Origin: 34-65-8 sp963529855
GTDB taxonomy: Bacteria > Pseudomonadota > Alphaproteobacteria > Sphingomonadales > Sphingomonadaceae
Assembly: GCA_963529855.1 (NCBI GenBank)
Contig: CAURZK010000001.1
Span: forward strand, 124,001 to 188,000
Reading direction: 5' to 3'
Length of the DNA stretch: 64,000 nt
In this document: positions 41,197 through 49,620 of the stretch, one piece after another
Numbering within the stretch: the stretch's first letter is position 1
Layout: each line of letters starts with the position of its first letter
Notes under the pieces: generated by a model
Database searches by the model: none
What the model was told of the DNA's origin: nothing
The model's input: the letters and a program-made list of their open reading frames with translations, nothing else
Made by a program: the position numbers and the translations under genes

Positions 41197-42402
41197 TCAG
41201 AAACCCGCTGCGGCAAGCGCCTGATCCAGATCCTCGCGCAAGTCTTCGATATCTTCCAACCCGACATTTATTCGCAGCAGGCCCTCGGTCACGCCCATTT
41301 CAGCGCGCGCCTCGGCAGTCATGCCGGCGTGGGTCGTGCTGGCGGGATGGCACATCAGGCTGCGCGAATCGCCGATGTTGTTGGAAATGTCGATCAACCC
41401 GAGAGCATCGAGCAGCGCAAACGCCTTCTCGCGCGTCCCGACATCGAAAGCGAAGATGGAACCGGCCGCTTTCATCTGGCGCATCGCCAGTTCGTGGCGC
41501 GGATGGCCGGGGAGCCCGGGATGAAGTACCTTGTCGACGCGCTGTTCGACGTAACGACCGAGCTCCAGCGCGCTGGCGCTCTGCCGCTCGGCGCGCATGG
41601 CGAGTGTTTCAAGCCCCTTGAGCACCACCCAGGCATTGAACGGCGACAGGTTGGGCCCGGTGTTGCGCTGGAATGGCAGCAACACTTCGTCGATGAATTG
41701 ACGCGTTCCGCAAATAGCGCCCGCCAGGACGCGTCCCTGCCCGTCCATCAGCTTGGTCGCAGAATATGCGATCACATCGGCGCCGAAATCCAGCGGACGC
41801 TGCAGCGCGGCCGTGGCGAAGGCGTTGTCCACCACGCTGGTGATTCCGCGCGCGCGGGCAAGGCCGCAGACGTGGGCCAGATCGACGACGTCGAGCGTGG
41901 GATTTGCGGGGGTTTCGAAAAAGAACACCTTGGTGTTGGGCCGGATCGCCGTTTCCCAAGCGGCATCGTCTGCCGCGTCGATTACGGTCGTCTCGATCCC
42001 GAAGCGTGGCAGCAGGTGATCCACCAGCCAGCGGCAGGACCCGAAGGCTGCCCGGCCGGCGACGACATGATCGCCGTGTGAAAGCTGGCACAGCAGCGCG
42101 GCGGTCATGGCCGCCATGCCGCTTGCCTGTGTCCGGCACGCCTCTGCCCCTTCCATCAAGGCAATACGTTCTTCCAGCATTGCAACGGTAGGGTTCTGAA
42201 GGCGAGAGTACGTCATTCCATCGGCTTCGCCCGCGAACCGGGCGGCGACGGTAGCCGCATCATCGTAAGTGTAGCCGGAAGTGAGGAACAGGGCCTCGCT
42301 CGTCTCGCCATGTTCGCTGCGCCACGTGCCGCCGCGCACGGCTTGAGTGGCAGGGCGCCAGCTGCGGGTAATCGAGCGGTCGGTACCGGTGGTCTTTTTC
42401 AT
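41197..42402 (-). CDS. metZ: O-succinylhomoserine sulfhydrylase
   Basis: This PLP enzyme makes homocysteine from O-succinylhomoserine and sulfide, in methionine synthesis. The 401 residues show the Cys/Met-metabolism fold: YSRLQNPTVAMLEERIALME, AYSATKLMDGQGRVLAG (PLP Lys in SATK) and HPASTTHAGMTAEARAEMGV. The final segment RINVGLEDIEDLREDLDQAL is standard. cystathionine gamma-synthase (MetB) is related, but the pattern and apaG neighbour favour MetZ. No strong ribosome-binding site precedes the ATG; a hairpin does (42404-42438), which suggests translational control. Confidence 0.93.
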   Translation of the reverse strand: MKKTTGTDRSITRSWRPATQAVRGGTWRSEHGETSEALFLTSGYTYDDAATVAARFAGEADGMTYSRLQNPTVAMLEERIALMEGAEACRTQASGMAAMTAALLCQLSHGDHVVAGRAAFGSCRWLVDHLLPRFGIETTVIDAADDAAWETAIRPNTKVFFFETPANPTLDVVDLAHVCGLARARGITSVVDNAFATAALQRPLDFGADVIAYSATKLMDGQGRVLAGAICGTRQFIDEVLLPFQRNTGPNLSPFNAWVVLKGLETLAMRAERQSASALELGRYVEQRVDKVLHPGLPGHPRHELAMRQMKAAGSIFAFDVGTREKAFALLDALGLIDISNNIGDSRSLMCHPASTTHAGMTAEARAEMGVTEGLLRINVGLEDIEDLREDLDQALAAAGF

Positions 42403-42403
42403 C

Positions 42404-42438
42404 GCGCGTCAGGCCATAAAGGGCCTGCTATCACGCGC
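42404..42438 (-). promoter_or_regulatory. hairpin abutting the metZ start codon
   Basis: GCGCGT (42404-42409) and AGGCC (42411-42415) pair with ACGCGC (42433-42438) and GGCCT (42422-42426), enclosing a short CTTTAT-type loop. The stem ends one base before the metZ ATG, where a ribosome-binding site would be expected. This and the following hairpin make up most of the metZ 5' region. Confidence 0.5.
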
Positions 42439-42479
42439 AAGGGATTTGGCTGGGCACGGCACGCCGAGCCATAATTGGC

Positions 42480-42523
42480 TTACCACGCGAGCCCGATCGC
42501 AAGGATCGCTGCCCGCGTGGTAA
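42480..42523 (-). promoter_or_regulatory. strong inverted repeat upstream of metZ
   Basis: TTACCACGCG (42480-42489) is an exact 10-base inverted repeat of CGCGTGGTAA (42514-42523), with an inner GATCG/CGATC pairing. No T-run follows on either strand. It sits in the metZ leader or just past the small secreted-protein gene, so it could be a regulatory RNA structure or a transcript-end hairpin of that gene. Confidence 0.5.
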
Positions 42524-42534
42524 TCCGAAGTTGA

Positions 42535-42762
42535 TCAGGCGCTGATCGGATCGTCGTCGCCGTCACCGTCAACGGTGAAGAAAATGAAGGCCGCGAGAAC
42601 GGCAGCAGCAACGAGCGCGAGAACGCCGTCCGAACCGCCGCCCATTTCGTTGGCAGCAGCAACCGGCGCGGTCGCCGGAGCAGCCGGGGCGGCCTGGGCC
42701 GCAACCGGAGCAACCGCCAGCGTCATCGCTGCGGCAGCAAGAGTAAGATTTTTGAGACGCAT
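42535..42762 (-). CDS. small secreted/membrane protein of unknown function
   Basis: The 75-residue protein has a signal peptide (MRLKNLTLAAAAMTLAVAPV), an Ala/Pro-rich segment, a short glycine-rich turn (NEMGGGSDG) and one membrane helix (VLALVAAAVLAAFIFFTVDG) with an acidic C-terminal tail DGDGDDDPISA. The ATG at 42762 has GGAAGGA upstream; a longer frame to 42822 is rejected. Function unknown; the small single-helix layout with an acidic tail recurs as hypothetical genes in sphingomonads, as far as I recall. Confidence 0.75.
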   Translation of the reverse strand: MRLKNLTLAAAAMTLAVAPVAAQAAPAAPATAPVAAANEMGGGSDGVLALVAAAVLAAFIFFTVDGDGDDDPISA

Positions 42763-42995
42763 TCGAAATCCTTCCGAAAGACTTGTTGGGGGTCGCCTGC
42801 CTTCGTTGTCTTTTATGGCCACAGCAAAAATGGTTAGTGGCGACCCACCATTCCGCTGAGGCTTAGCGAACGAAAGCGCGAAATATCAGCTTTGTTCCTA
42901 ACCGTCTATGACCGGCCACGGATTTCCCCGAAAGTTGCCGCAATGCAACATCCCGGCTTGCGGGTGGCCCTCCGGCTCCCTTATGAGCGTCGAGG

Positions 42996-44258
42996 ATGAG
43001 CCTGCCGCCCGCCCACGCTCGCGACCCGATCGGCTGGTGCGCGCTCATCGCGCTGGCATTTCTTGTCCTCTGCCTCTGGGGGCTTGGAACCCCGTCGAAG
43101 CCATTCTTCGATGAAGTCCACTACCTGCCCGCCGCGCGCGCGCTGGCTCACCGCAGCGATTACCTCAACCCCGAACATCCCTTGCTGGGCAAGGAAGCGA
43201 TTGCGTTGGGGATGCTGATTCTGGGAGACAACCCCTGGGGCTGGCGGGTTTTTTCTGCACTGGCGGGGGCTGCTGGCCTGTTCGCGTTCATGCGGGCGAT
43301 GTGGTTTGCATCCCTCGCCCGGTTTTCCACGATCGCATATGGCCTGCTACTGGCGAGCGGCTTCGCGCTGTTCGTCCACGCGCGCATCGCGATGTTGGAC
43401 GTTTTCATGGTCGCATTTTTTGCGATCGCCCTGTGGCAGCTGGCCGCCGCGGTGCGCGAGCCGGAACGTGGCAGGATCAGGCTGGCCGCGGCAGGCGCAG
43501 CGCTGGGCCTTTCGATGGCGGCGAAGTGGAACGCCGTGCCGCTGGCAGTGCTGCCGGGCCTTGCGTTCTTCGCAGCGCGCCTGTCGGCAGGGCGGCGGCG
43601 GCTGTTCACCAGCCGCCGCGGCGTGCCGGTGCCCGGGGTTTCCCTCGTGGAAGCCGCACTGTGGCTCGGCGCGCTTCCTCTTGCGGTGTACGCACTGACC
43701 TTCGTCCCCGCGATGACACTGGCAAGCAACGCGCTCGACCCGGCAAGCTTCGTAAGCTTTCACCGCGAGATCATCGCCTTGCAGGAAAGTGTGCTGAAGC
43801 CGCACCCCTATCAATCCACCTGGACCGATTGGGTGATCAACCGCCGGTCGATCTGGTACTTATACGAATACGTCGACGGCGCGCAGCGCGGGGTACTGCT
43901 GATCGGCAATCCGTTGACGATGTTGCTGGGTCTGCCCGCACTGGCATGGTGCCTGTGGATCGGTGTCGTGCGGCGGCGGTGGGACGCACTTGCGATTGCA
44001 GTACTCTATGGCGCCAGCATCGGGTTCTGGATCGTCGCGAACAAGCCGATCCAGTTCTATTATCATTATTTCCTGCCGAGTTGTTTCCTGCTCGCGGCAC
44101 TGGCGCTGGCGCTCGACGCATTACCGCGCAAGTTGGCGCTGGTCGTGGTGGCGGGAAGCGTAGGTATGTTCGCCTGGTTCCACCCCATCCTCAGCGCCGC
44201 CGCGCTCGCTGGCGAGCAGAGCTTCGCGCACTGGATGTGGCTCGATAGCTGGCGCTAG
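42996..44258 (+). CDS. polyprenol-phosphate-sugar dependent glycosyltransferase (GT39/PMT-like)
   Basis: The 420-residue protein has about ten membrane helices. Family-typical elements are GTPSKPFFDEVHYLPAARAL (catalytic Asp-Glu after helix 1), the DYLNPEHPLLGKEAIALGML loop and FVHARIAMLDVFMVAFFAIA. These mark the PMT (dolichyl-phosphate-mannose protein mannosyltransferase) superfamily, which moves lipid-linked sugars to protein or lipid on the periplasmic side. The 4-base 3' overlap with the convergent GT2-GtrA gene joins two enzymes with a common polyprenyl-phosphate sugar theme. Confidence 0.88.
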   Translation: MSLPPAHARDPIGWCALIALAFLVLCLWGLGTPSKPFFDEVHYLPAARALAHRSDYLNPEHPLLGKEAIALGMLILGDNPWGWRVFSALAGAAGLFAFMRAMWFASLARFSTIAYGLLLASGFALFVHARIAMLDVFMVAFFAIALWQLAAAVREPERGRIRLAAAGAALGLSMAAKWNAVPLAVLPGLAFFAARLSAGRRRLFTSRRGVPVPGVSLVEAALWLGALPLAVYALTFVPAMTLASNALDPASFVSFHREIIALQESVLKPHPYQSTWTDWVINRRSIWYLYEYVDGAQRGVLLIGNPLTMLLGLPALAWCLWIGVVRRRWDALAIAVLYGASIGFWIVANKPIQFYYHYFLPSCFLLAALALALDALPRKLALVVVAGSVGMFAWFHPILSAAALAGEQSFAHWMWLDSWR

Positions 44259-45346
44259 TACCTACCCCAGACGAAGCGGCTGGACAGGGCATAATTCCAC
44301 ACCGCGCCAACAAGGATGCCAGCCACCGCCGCCAGCAACCAGTGCAGCCCGCGTTCGGCGAGCAATCCGGCAACCGCCACGTTGGCGACCGCCCCCACCG
44401 CGCACGTCGCGCAAAACCCGGCCCAACCGCGCAGCAGGGCCCCGGTTCCATGCAGCCTGCGGTCACGGTAGGTCAGCCAGTTGTTGAGCCAGAAGTTGAA
44501 CGTCATCGCCGCAAAGGTCGCTAGCGCCTGCGCCGGGACGAATGCAGTGCCCAGCCCGTGGAATACCGATGCCAGCACCGTCAGATGGACGAGTACGCCT
44601 AATCCGCCGACCGTGCCGAACATGGCGAAGCGGGTCGGCACGATGCGGCCCAGCGTCTTGTCATAAAGCCCGACGAGGAAATCGAACGCCACGGCCCGGT
44701 CAAGCTTGCTCACACCTGCCCTGCGCGCGGCGAACAGCAGAGGAAATTCACGGACCCTCAGCGGCTGCGGTGCGCTCGCCAGCAGGTCGAGGAGGATCTT
44801 GAACCCGATGCCGGACATTCGCGGCGCGATTCGCCGCGCGGTCGCTGCCGGCAGAAGGAAATAACCGCTCATCGGGTCGCTCAGCTCGACCCCCGCCATG
44901 TGCCGTGCGATCCGATTGGCGAGGCGAGAGCCCCGTTCACGGCGCACGCTCGACAGACCTTCGGCACTCGCTCCGGCGACGAACCGGCTGGCAACCGCTA
45001 CGTCGCATTCACCGCTCTGGACCGCGGCGAGCATTGCAGGCAACAGCGCGGGGTCGTGCTGATGATCTGCGTCCATCACCGCCACAAATGGCGCAGCAGT
45101 GGCACACATCCCCTCGATCGCTGCGGAGGCGAGCCCGCGCCGACCGATACGCTGGATCACTCTCAGGCGAGGATCGGTTAGGGCAAGTTGCCGCGCCTCG
45201 TCCGCGGTGCCATCGGTGCTGTCGTCATCGACGATGATCGCTTCCCAGCCATCGGCGCCAAGGGCCGCCGCGATCCGGTCGACCAAGGGGCCAACATTAT
45301 CCCGCTCGTTGAGCGTCGGCAGGATTATGGCGAGCTGCAGCGTCAA
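44255..45346 (-). CDS. fusion of GT2 polyprenyl-phosphate sugar transferase and GtrA flippase-like domain
   Basis: The 363-residue protein has two domains. Residues 1 to about 225 are a GT2 glycosyltransferase of the DPM-synthase type: IILPTLNERDNVGPLVDRI, IIVDDDSTDGT and VMDADHQHDP (the DxD acidic motif). Residues from about 235 form a GtrA-like membrane domain with four helices (RFAMFGTVGGLGVLVHLTVL and VGAVWNYALSSRFVWGRY). Together they can make and translocate a polyprenyl-phosphate-linked sugar, which a PMT enzyme like the convergent neighbour could then use. It overlaps leuB by 4 bases. Confidence 0.9.
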   Translation of the reverse strand: MTLQLAIILPTLNERDNVGPLVDRIAAALGADGWEAIIVDDDSTDGTADEARQLALTDPRLRVIQRIGRRGLASAAIEGMCATAAPFVAVMDADHQHDPALLPAMLAAVQSGECDVAVASRFVAGASAEGLSSVRRERGSRLANRIARHMAGVELSDPMSGYFLLPAATARRIAPRMSGIGFKILLDLLASAPQPLRVREFPLLFAARRAGVSKLDRAVAFDFLVGLYDKTLGRIVPTRFAMFGTVGGLGVLVHLTVLASVFHGLGTAFVPAQALATFAAMTFNFWLNNWLTYRDRRLHGTGALLRGWAGFCATCAVGAVANVAVAGLLAERGLHWLLAAVAGILVGAVWNYALSSRFVWGRY

Positions 45347-46401
45347 AGCCGCTCCAGCACTGCATCGCCTACTGCGCGGGTACTGGCCGTGCCGCCCAGG
45401 TCGCCGCCGCGAATCCCATCTGCCAGGGCCCCGGCCACCGCTGCCTCGATCCGCGCAGCGTCAGCTTCCCGGCCGAATGAATGCCGCAGCATCATGGCGG
45501 CGGACAGTATAGCGGCCATCGGGTTGGCCTTGCCCTGCCCGGCGATATCCGGAGCGCTGCCATGGATCGGCTCGTACAGGCCAAACGTACCATGCGCCGT
45601 CCGCCGTTCGCCGAGACTGGCGCTGGCGAGCAGGCCGATCGAACCGACGCACATGCTGGCCTGGTCAGACAGGATGTCGCCGAACAGATTGCCGGTTACC
45701 ACCACGTCGAACCGCCCCGGATCGCGCACCATCTGCATCGCGGCATTGTCCACGTACATATGGTCGAGCGCGACATCGGGATATTCTGCAGCAACCTCGA
45801 TCATCACGTCGCGCCACAACTGGCTGGTTTCGAGCACGTTGGCCTTGTCGACGCTGGTCAACCGCCCCTTGCGTCCCTGCGCAGCGCGAAAGGCGACATG
45901 GGCAATCCTGCGCACTTCGTCCTCGGCATAGCTCATCATGTCCCAGCCCTGCCGCCGACCGTTGTCGAGCACGCGGGTGCCCTTGTCGCCGAAATAGACA
46001 TCGCCATTCAGTTCGCGGACGATCAGCAAGTCGATTGAACGCGCGATTTCGGGCCGCAGCGCAGACATCGCTTCCAGCCCAGGCAGCGCAGAAGCCGGGC
46101 GGAGGTTCGCGAACAGGCCCAGTTCGGCGCGCAGGCCGAGAACTGCCTGCTCCGGGCGGAGGTGTCGATCCAGCGTGTCGCACGACGGATCACCAACCGC
46201 GCCGAACAGCACGGCATCAGCCGCGCGGGCCATATTCAGCGTCTCTGCAGGCAAGGGATGGCCGTGGCGGCGATAGCCGACAGCGCCTACGTCCCCTTCG
46301 AACAGCACCAACCCCGGCAGGTGCAGCGCATCGAGCACGCGAAGCGCCTCGGCCGTAACCTCGGGACCGATGCCATCGCCGGCGAAAACCGCAATCTTCA
46401 T
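45343..46401 (-). CDS. leuB: 3-isopropylmalate dehydrogenase
   Basis: This enzyme oxidatively decarboxylates 3-isopropylmalate in leucine synthesis. The 352 residues show KIAVFAGDGIGPEVTAEALR, GAVGDPSCDTLDRHLRPEQA and GLRAELGLFANLRPASALPG, KANVLETSQLWRDVMIEVA (cofactor/substrate segment) and the signature GSAPDIAGQGKANPMAAILS. The stop overlaps the GT2-GtrA start by 4 bases, and its start overlaps recO by 4 bases, so the recO-leuB-GT2 run is tightly coupled. Confidence 0.97.
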   Translation of the reverse strand: MKIAVFAGDGIGPEVTAEALRVLDALHLPGLVLFEGDVGAVGYRRHGHPLPAETLNMARAADAVLFGAVGDPSCDTLDRHLRPEQAVLGLRAELGLFANLRPASALPGLEAMSALRPEIARSIDLLIVRELNGDVYFGDKGTRVLDNGRRQGWDMMSYAEDEVRRIAHVAFRAAQGRKGRLTSVDKANVLETSQLWRDVMIEVAAEYPDVALDHMYVDNAAMQMVRDPGRFDVVVTGNLFGDILSDQASMCVGSIGLLASASLGERRTAHGTFGLYEPIHGSAPDIAGQGKANPMAAILSAAMMLRHSFGREADAARIEAAVAGALADGIRGGDLGGTASTRAVGDAVLERL

Positions 46402-47000
46402 GCCCTCATCCGCCCCAATCGTTCACCCAGCATCGTGCGGGCGGCCATAACATCGACCCTCCGGTCGGCAAGCAGGTAGCGTTCGATCGCCGGGCCCTGG
46501 CAGGCAAACAATTCCAGCAGCGGCTCAAGCCCGGCTTCAGCAGGTGGCGGCATACCGCCGTAGCCGAGTTCGCGCAGTACCAGCGCCTCGTAAGCAATCA
46601 GGGCGCGCAGCCAGTTTCGCGCGGCATCAGAGTTACAAACTGCTTCTAGCAAACCGGCAAGCGCAGCATACAGCGTGGGATAGGCGTTTCGTTCGGGCAG
46701 CACGGCTGCGGTCAGCGCAGTGGCCCAGCCGATCGCGGCCGACGCGAGCGGCTCGGTCAACCACGGACCGCGACTCTGCACCAGCTCCAGACGCATGAAG
46801 GGCAGTTGGCTGTCGGATTTCGCCCGCAGTTCCACTTCGACCAGATTGCCCGGGATGACCACTGGGCGTAGCACCCTGCCGCGCCCGCCGGCGACGTACC
46901 CCGCCACAAGCCCGTGATCCCGGGTCAAAACGCGGGCGATAACCGCGGTTTCCCCATGCGGCCGCGCGGCGACGAGTATGGCTGGTGCGCGCAGGTTCAT
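46398..47000 (-). CDS. recO: DNA repair protein RecO
   Basis: RecO loads RecA on SSB-coated single-stranded DNA with RecR. The 200-residue protein has the N-terminal OB fold (APAILVAARPHGETAVIARV, HGLVAGYVAGGRGRVLRPV) and a helical domain. No CxxC zinc site is present in the C-terminal region, which some RecO proteins carry; a single Cys is at LLEAVCNSDAARNW and another at LELFACQGP. At 200 residues it is on the short side for the family. It overlaps leuB by four bases. Confidence 0.82.
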   Translation of the reverse strand: MNLRAPAILVAARPHGETAVIARVLTRDHGLVAGYVAGGRGRVLRPVVIPGNLVEVELRAKSDSQLPFMRLELVQSRGPWLTEPLASAAIGWATALTAAVLPERNAYPTLYAALAGLLEAVCNSDAARNWLRALIAYEALVLRELGYGGMPPPAEAGLEPLLELFACQGPAIERYLLADRRVDVMAARTMLGERLGRMRA

Positions 47001-47039
47001 GCAAGGTGCAGTGCCGCACCCTCGCTGCGCGCGTCAATG

Positions 47040-47288
47040 CTAGGCAGCGTCGGCGATCTTGGGAGAGGTCAGGACGCCGCCAATCTCGGCCTTGGCATCG
47101 CGGCCCATCGTCCAGTTGCGCGCCATGCGGACCTTGGGATTGGGCGCGCACCAGATTTCGCCGGTATCGCTGATGGCGGTCACCCAGATGAGATTGTGTT
47201 CCTGACCGTAATCGATAACTGCGATGGCGTAACCGGAACCGCGATCGATCACGTCAACTGGTATAGGGGGATTGAGCTGCGTGAACAT
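47040..47288 (-). CDS. conserved small hypothetical protein
   Basis: The 82-residue protein begins MFTQLNPPIPVDVIDRGSGY and shows a compact beta-rich layout (AIAVIDYGQEHNLIWVTAIS, GEIWCAPNPKVRMARNWTMG). No membrane segment, signal or known motif is seen. The ATG at 47288 was preferred over an upstream in-frame Met at 47318. It is 39 bases upstream of recO on the same strand and 66 bases after ubiK. The layout fits a widespread sphingomonad hypothetical, as far as I recall. Confidence 0.7.
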   Translation of the reverse strand: MFTQLNPPIPVDVIDRGSGYAIAVIDYGQEHNLIWVTAISDTGEIWCAPNPKVRMARNWTMGRDAKAEIGGVLTSPKIADAA

Positions 47289-47354
47289 GCGCGTCCTTTC
47301 ACCGCCGCAACGGCGCAAGGGGACCCGCGTTCCTAACCTATGAAAAGATAGGTA

Positions 47355-47600
47355 TTAGCCAAGCCGCGCTTCAAGCGCGGCGAGGCGTTCAGCCAGTGCC
47401 TCGTTTTCGTCGCGAGCCCGGGCTGCCATGGCCTTCACAGCGTCGAATTCTTCGCGGCTGACGAAATCCATGCCGCCCATCGCCTCCTTGACCCGCTCAC
47501 GTGCGCTTTCACGAGCTTCGCGTGTCATTCCGGCAAAGGTGCCGGCAGCTCCGTTGAGCAGCTTGACGAAGTCGGCGATCATCGGATTCTGGCTCTGCAT
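47355..47600 (-). CDS. ubiK: UbiK/YqiC (BMFP) accessory factor
   Basis: UbiK/YqiC-type proteins are small coiled-coil accessory factors linked to ubiquinone biosynthesis under aerobic conditions and to membrane binding. The 81 residues show the N-terminal amphipathic helix (MQSQNPMIADFVKLLNGAAG) and the C-terminal BMFP coiled-coil signature VSREEFDAVKAMAARARDEN followed by EALAERLAALEARLG. The gene lies upstream of the small hypothetical 47040-47288 on the same strand. Confidence 0.88.
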   Translation of the reverse strand: MQSQNPMIADFVKLLNGAAGTFAGMTREARESARERVKEAMGGMDFVSREEFDAVKAMAARARDENEALAERLAALEARLG

Positions 47601-47636
47601 GGCGGCTATCTGGGCGCGATGGTGCGAATTCTCAAC

Positions 47637-48191
47637 TCAAATCGCCACCCGTTCCACGGGCGCAGGTGTGTCCACACCGTCGAGTTCGGGATTAAGGCGC
47701 AGAAATTCGTAATTCAGCGCCGTCGCGAAACACACCCAGGCGAGATAGGGTAATAATAAAGCCCCCGCCAACTTGCGCACGCGCCAGAATAAAACGATCG
47801 TCACCAGCAACGCCAGCGCCAGAGCCACGATGATGACCAGTGCGACCGTCATTTCGTGAAATGCGAAAAACGTCGGAGTCCAGGACAGGTTCAGGGCGAA
47901 CTGGACGACGAAGGCAGCAATCGCCGCGGTTCTCCCACGTGCTCCCCAAGCGGCGCAGACCAGTGCCAGCGCAAGGCCCATCATGATGTAGAGGATCGTC
48001 CATACGATCCCGAACCACATCGGATCAGGGAAAATGCCCGGTTTTTCCAGCGCATCGAACCACGGATTGCCCGGACCGCTGCCCGCGACGCGGCCGGAAA
48101 GAAAGCCGAGCAAGACACAGGCCGGAACAGTGAACAACGACCAGCGCAGGATGCTGGCACGAAGCTGACCTTGCGATGCAAGTGCTGACAT
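47637..48191 (-). CDS. tspO: TspO/MBR family membrane protein
   Basis: The 184-residue protein has five membrane helices. Family features seen: a WSLFTVPACVLLGFLSGRVA first helix, GNPWFDALEKPGIFPDPMWF (family PxW/KP segment), FVVQFALNLSWTPTFFAFHE and LLPYLAWVCFATALNYEFLR. TspO proteins bind tetrapyrroles and have roles in stress and photosynthesis-gene regulation. A start at 48191 (MSALAS) gives the normal length; the frame extends to 48266. Confidence 0.9.
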   Translation of the reverse strand: MSALASQGQLRASILRWSLFTVPACVLLGFLSGRVAGSGPGNPWFDALEKPGIFPDPMWFGIVWTILYIMMGLALALVCAAWGARGRTAAIAAFVVQFALNLSWTPTFFAFHEMTVALVIIVALALALLVTIVLFWRVRKLAGALLLPYLAWVCFATALNYEFLRLNPELDGVDTPAPVERVAI

Positions 48192-48299
48192 TGTGTCTCC
48201 TGCGGAGAAAATCCGGTCGAATCGACGCGCGCGCCTTGTGCCAATCACCGGGCCGCCGCGCAACAAAGCGTGAGCCGGCGCACCGTTCCATGATGGGAC

Positions 48300-49037
48300 T
48301 TAGTCGCGCGCAGCGGCAATCAGGAACTCGATATTGCCTTCCGGGCCGGTAATCGGGCTCTGAACGATGCCCTGAACGCGCCAGCCGCCCAGGTCGAACC
48401 AAGCGCGAACCTCGTCGCAGACGCGGGCGTGGAGCGCCGGATCGCGGACCACCCCGCCCTTGCCCACTTCCTCCCGCCCGACCTCGAACTGCGGCTTGAT
48501 GAGTGCCACCGCCTGGCAGCGCGGCGCGGCGAGTTCGAATGGCCGCTCCAGTACTTTGGCTAGGCCGATGAAGCTGGCATCGCAAACAATCCAGTCGACC
48601 GGGCGGTCAATATGCTCGCGCGTCAACACCCGAGCGCTGGTCTGTTCCAGCACCGTGACGCGGGGGTCCTGACGCAGCTTCCAGGCGAGCTGGTTGGTGC
48701 CCGAATCGACGGCGAACACATGGGCCGCCCCATTGGTGAGAAGGACGTCGGTGAAACCGCCCGTCGAACTGCCCACGTCCATCGCCACCGCGCCCGCCGG
48801 GTCGAGCTCGAAATGTTCGATTGCATGGGCAAGCTTTATGCCGCCGCGCGAAACCCACGGATGATCCCGCCCCCGTACCTCGACCGGCGCATCCTCAGCC
48901 AGAGGCTGGCCCGGCTTGACGAGCTTGGTCTCGCCTGAAAACACCAGCCCTGCCATGACCAGCGCCTGCGCCCGCGTGCGGCTCTCGGCGAGCCCGCGGT
49001 CAACAATCAGCTGGTCGAGGCGGCGTTTCTTTGACAT
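48300..49037 (-). CDS. tlyA: TlyA-family rRNA 2'-O-methyltransferase / hemolysin-like
   Basis: The 245 residues combine an N-terminal S4 RNA-binding domain (KKRRLDQLIVDRGLAESRTR, LVFSGETKLVKPG) with a Rossmann FtsJ-like methyltransferase: VAMDVGSSTGGFTDVLLTNG (SAM motif I), VFAVDSGTNQLAWKL and the catalytic Lys-containing segment VALIKPQFEVGREEVGKGGV. TlyA methylates 2'-O positions of 16S and 23S rRNA. It ends 108 bases upstream of tspO on the same strand. Confidence 0.9.
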   Translation of the reverse strand: MSKKRRLDQLIVDRGLAESRTRAQALVMAGLVFSGETKLVKPGQPLAEDAPVEVRGRDHPWVSRGGIKLAHAIEHFELDPAGAVAMDVGSSTGGFTDVLLTNGAAHVFAVDSGTNQLAWKLRQDPRVTVLEQTSARVLTREHIDRPVDWIVCDASFIGLAKVLERPFELAAPRCQAVALIKPQFEVGREEVGKGGVVRDPALHARVCDEVRAWFDLGGWRVQGIVQSPITGPEGNIEFLIAAARD

Positions 49038-49089
49038 GGACCCGAAACGCGGTAGCGCGCATTGTCATGCATAGAAACCGGGAGTTTGC

Positions 49090-49620
49090 ATGACCTTTCG
49101 CCGTATCCTTGCAGCCAGCCTGATCCTCGTCGCCGCAGGATGTTCGAAACCCGCGCCTGAGCCCAGCCCGCCGCCGGTCGCCGCGCCCAGTCCCCGCCCC
49201 GCCCCGCCGGTGGCCGCGCCGCGTTACGATAACTGGATGGATGCGCCGGCCACTGCTGGCGACTGGAGCTATGGCACCAACGGCACCGCCAGCTTCGCCA
49301 GATTTTCCGCAGGCGCTGGCGGCCCGCGCTTCACCCTGGCCTGCCAGCCATCGGCGCGCCGGGTCACACTGATGCGCCACGAAGCAGGCGCAAGCCCGGC
49401 CTCTGCGATGACGATCCGCGCTGAGGAGGGCACACGCGCTCTGGCAACACAGCGCAGCGCCGATCGCGGCACCCTCGAAGTCGCTCTTCCCGCCAACGAT
49501 CCGCTATTGGCGGCAATGGCATTTTCGAAGGGACGCTTCGCCGTGGAAGCCGAAGGGCTGCCGACGCTTTACCTGCCCGCCTGGGCCGAAGTCACGCGCG
49601 TGATCGAGGACTGTCTGTAA
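49090..49620 (+). CDS. lipoprotein with Pro-rich linker
   Basis: The 176-residue protein has a lipoprotein signal (ILAASLILVAAGC, lipobox AAGC near Cys18), a proline-rich linker (PAPEPSPPPVAAPSPRP) and a compact domain of about 130 residues (WSYGTNGTASFARFSAGAGG, FTLACQPSARRVTLMRHEAG, TEALAT-type repeats) with two cysteines that could pair. It is divergent from tlyA by 52 bases. No known domain is recognised. Confidence 0.75.
   Translation: MTFRRILAASLILVAAGCSKPAPEPSPPPVAAPSPRPAPPVAAPRYDNWMDAPATAGDWSYGTNGTASFARFSAGAGGPRFTLACQPSARRVTLMRHEAGASPASAMTIRAEEGTRALATQRSADRGTLEVALPANDPLLAAMAFSKGRFAVEAEGLPTLYLPAWAEVTRVIEDCL

Noticed and set aside
42403..42534. SAM-II riboswitch upstream of metZ
   Set aside because: I could not align the conserved SAM-II core to this leader, so only unspecified hairpins are reported.
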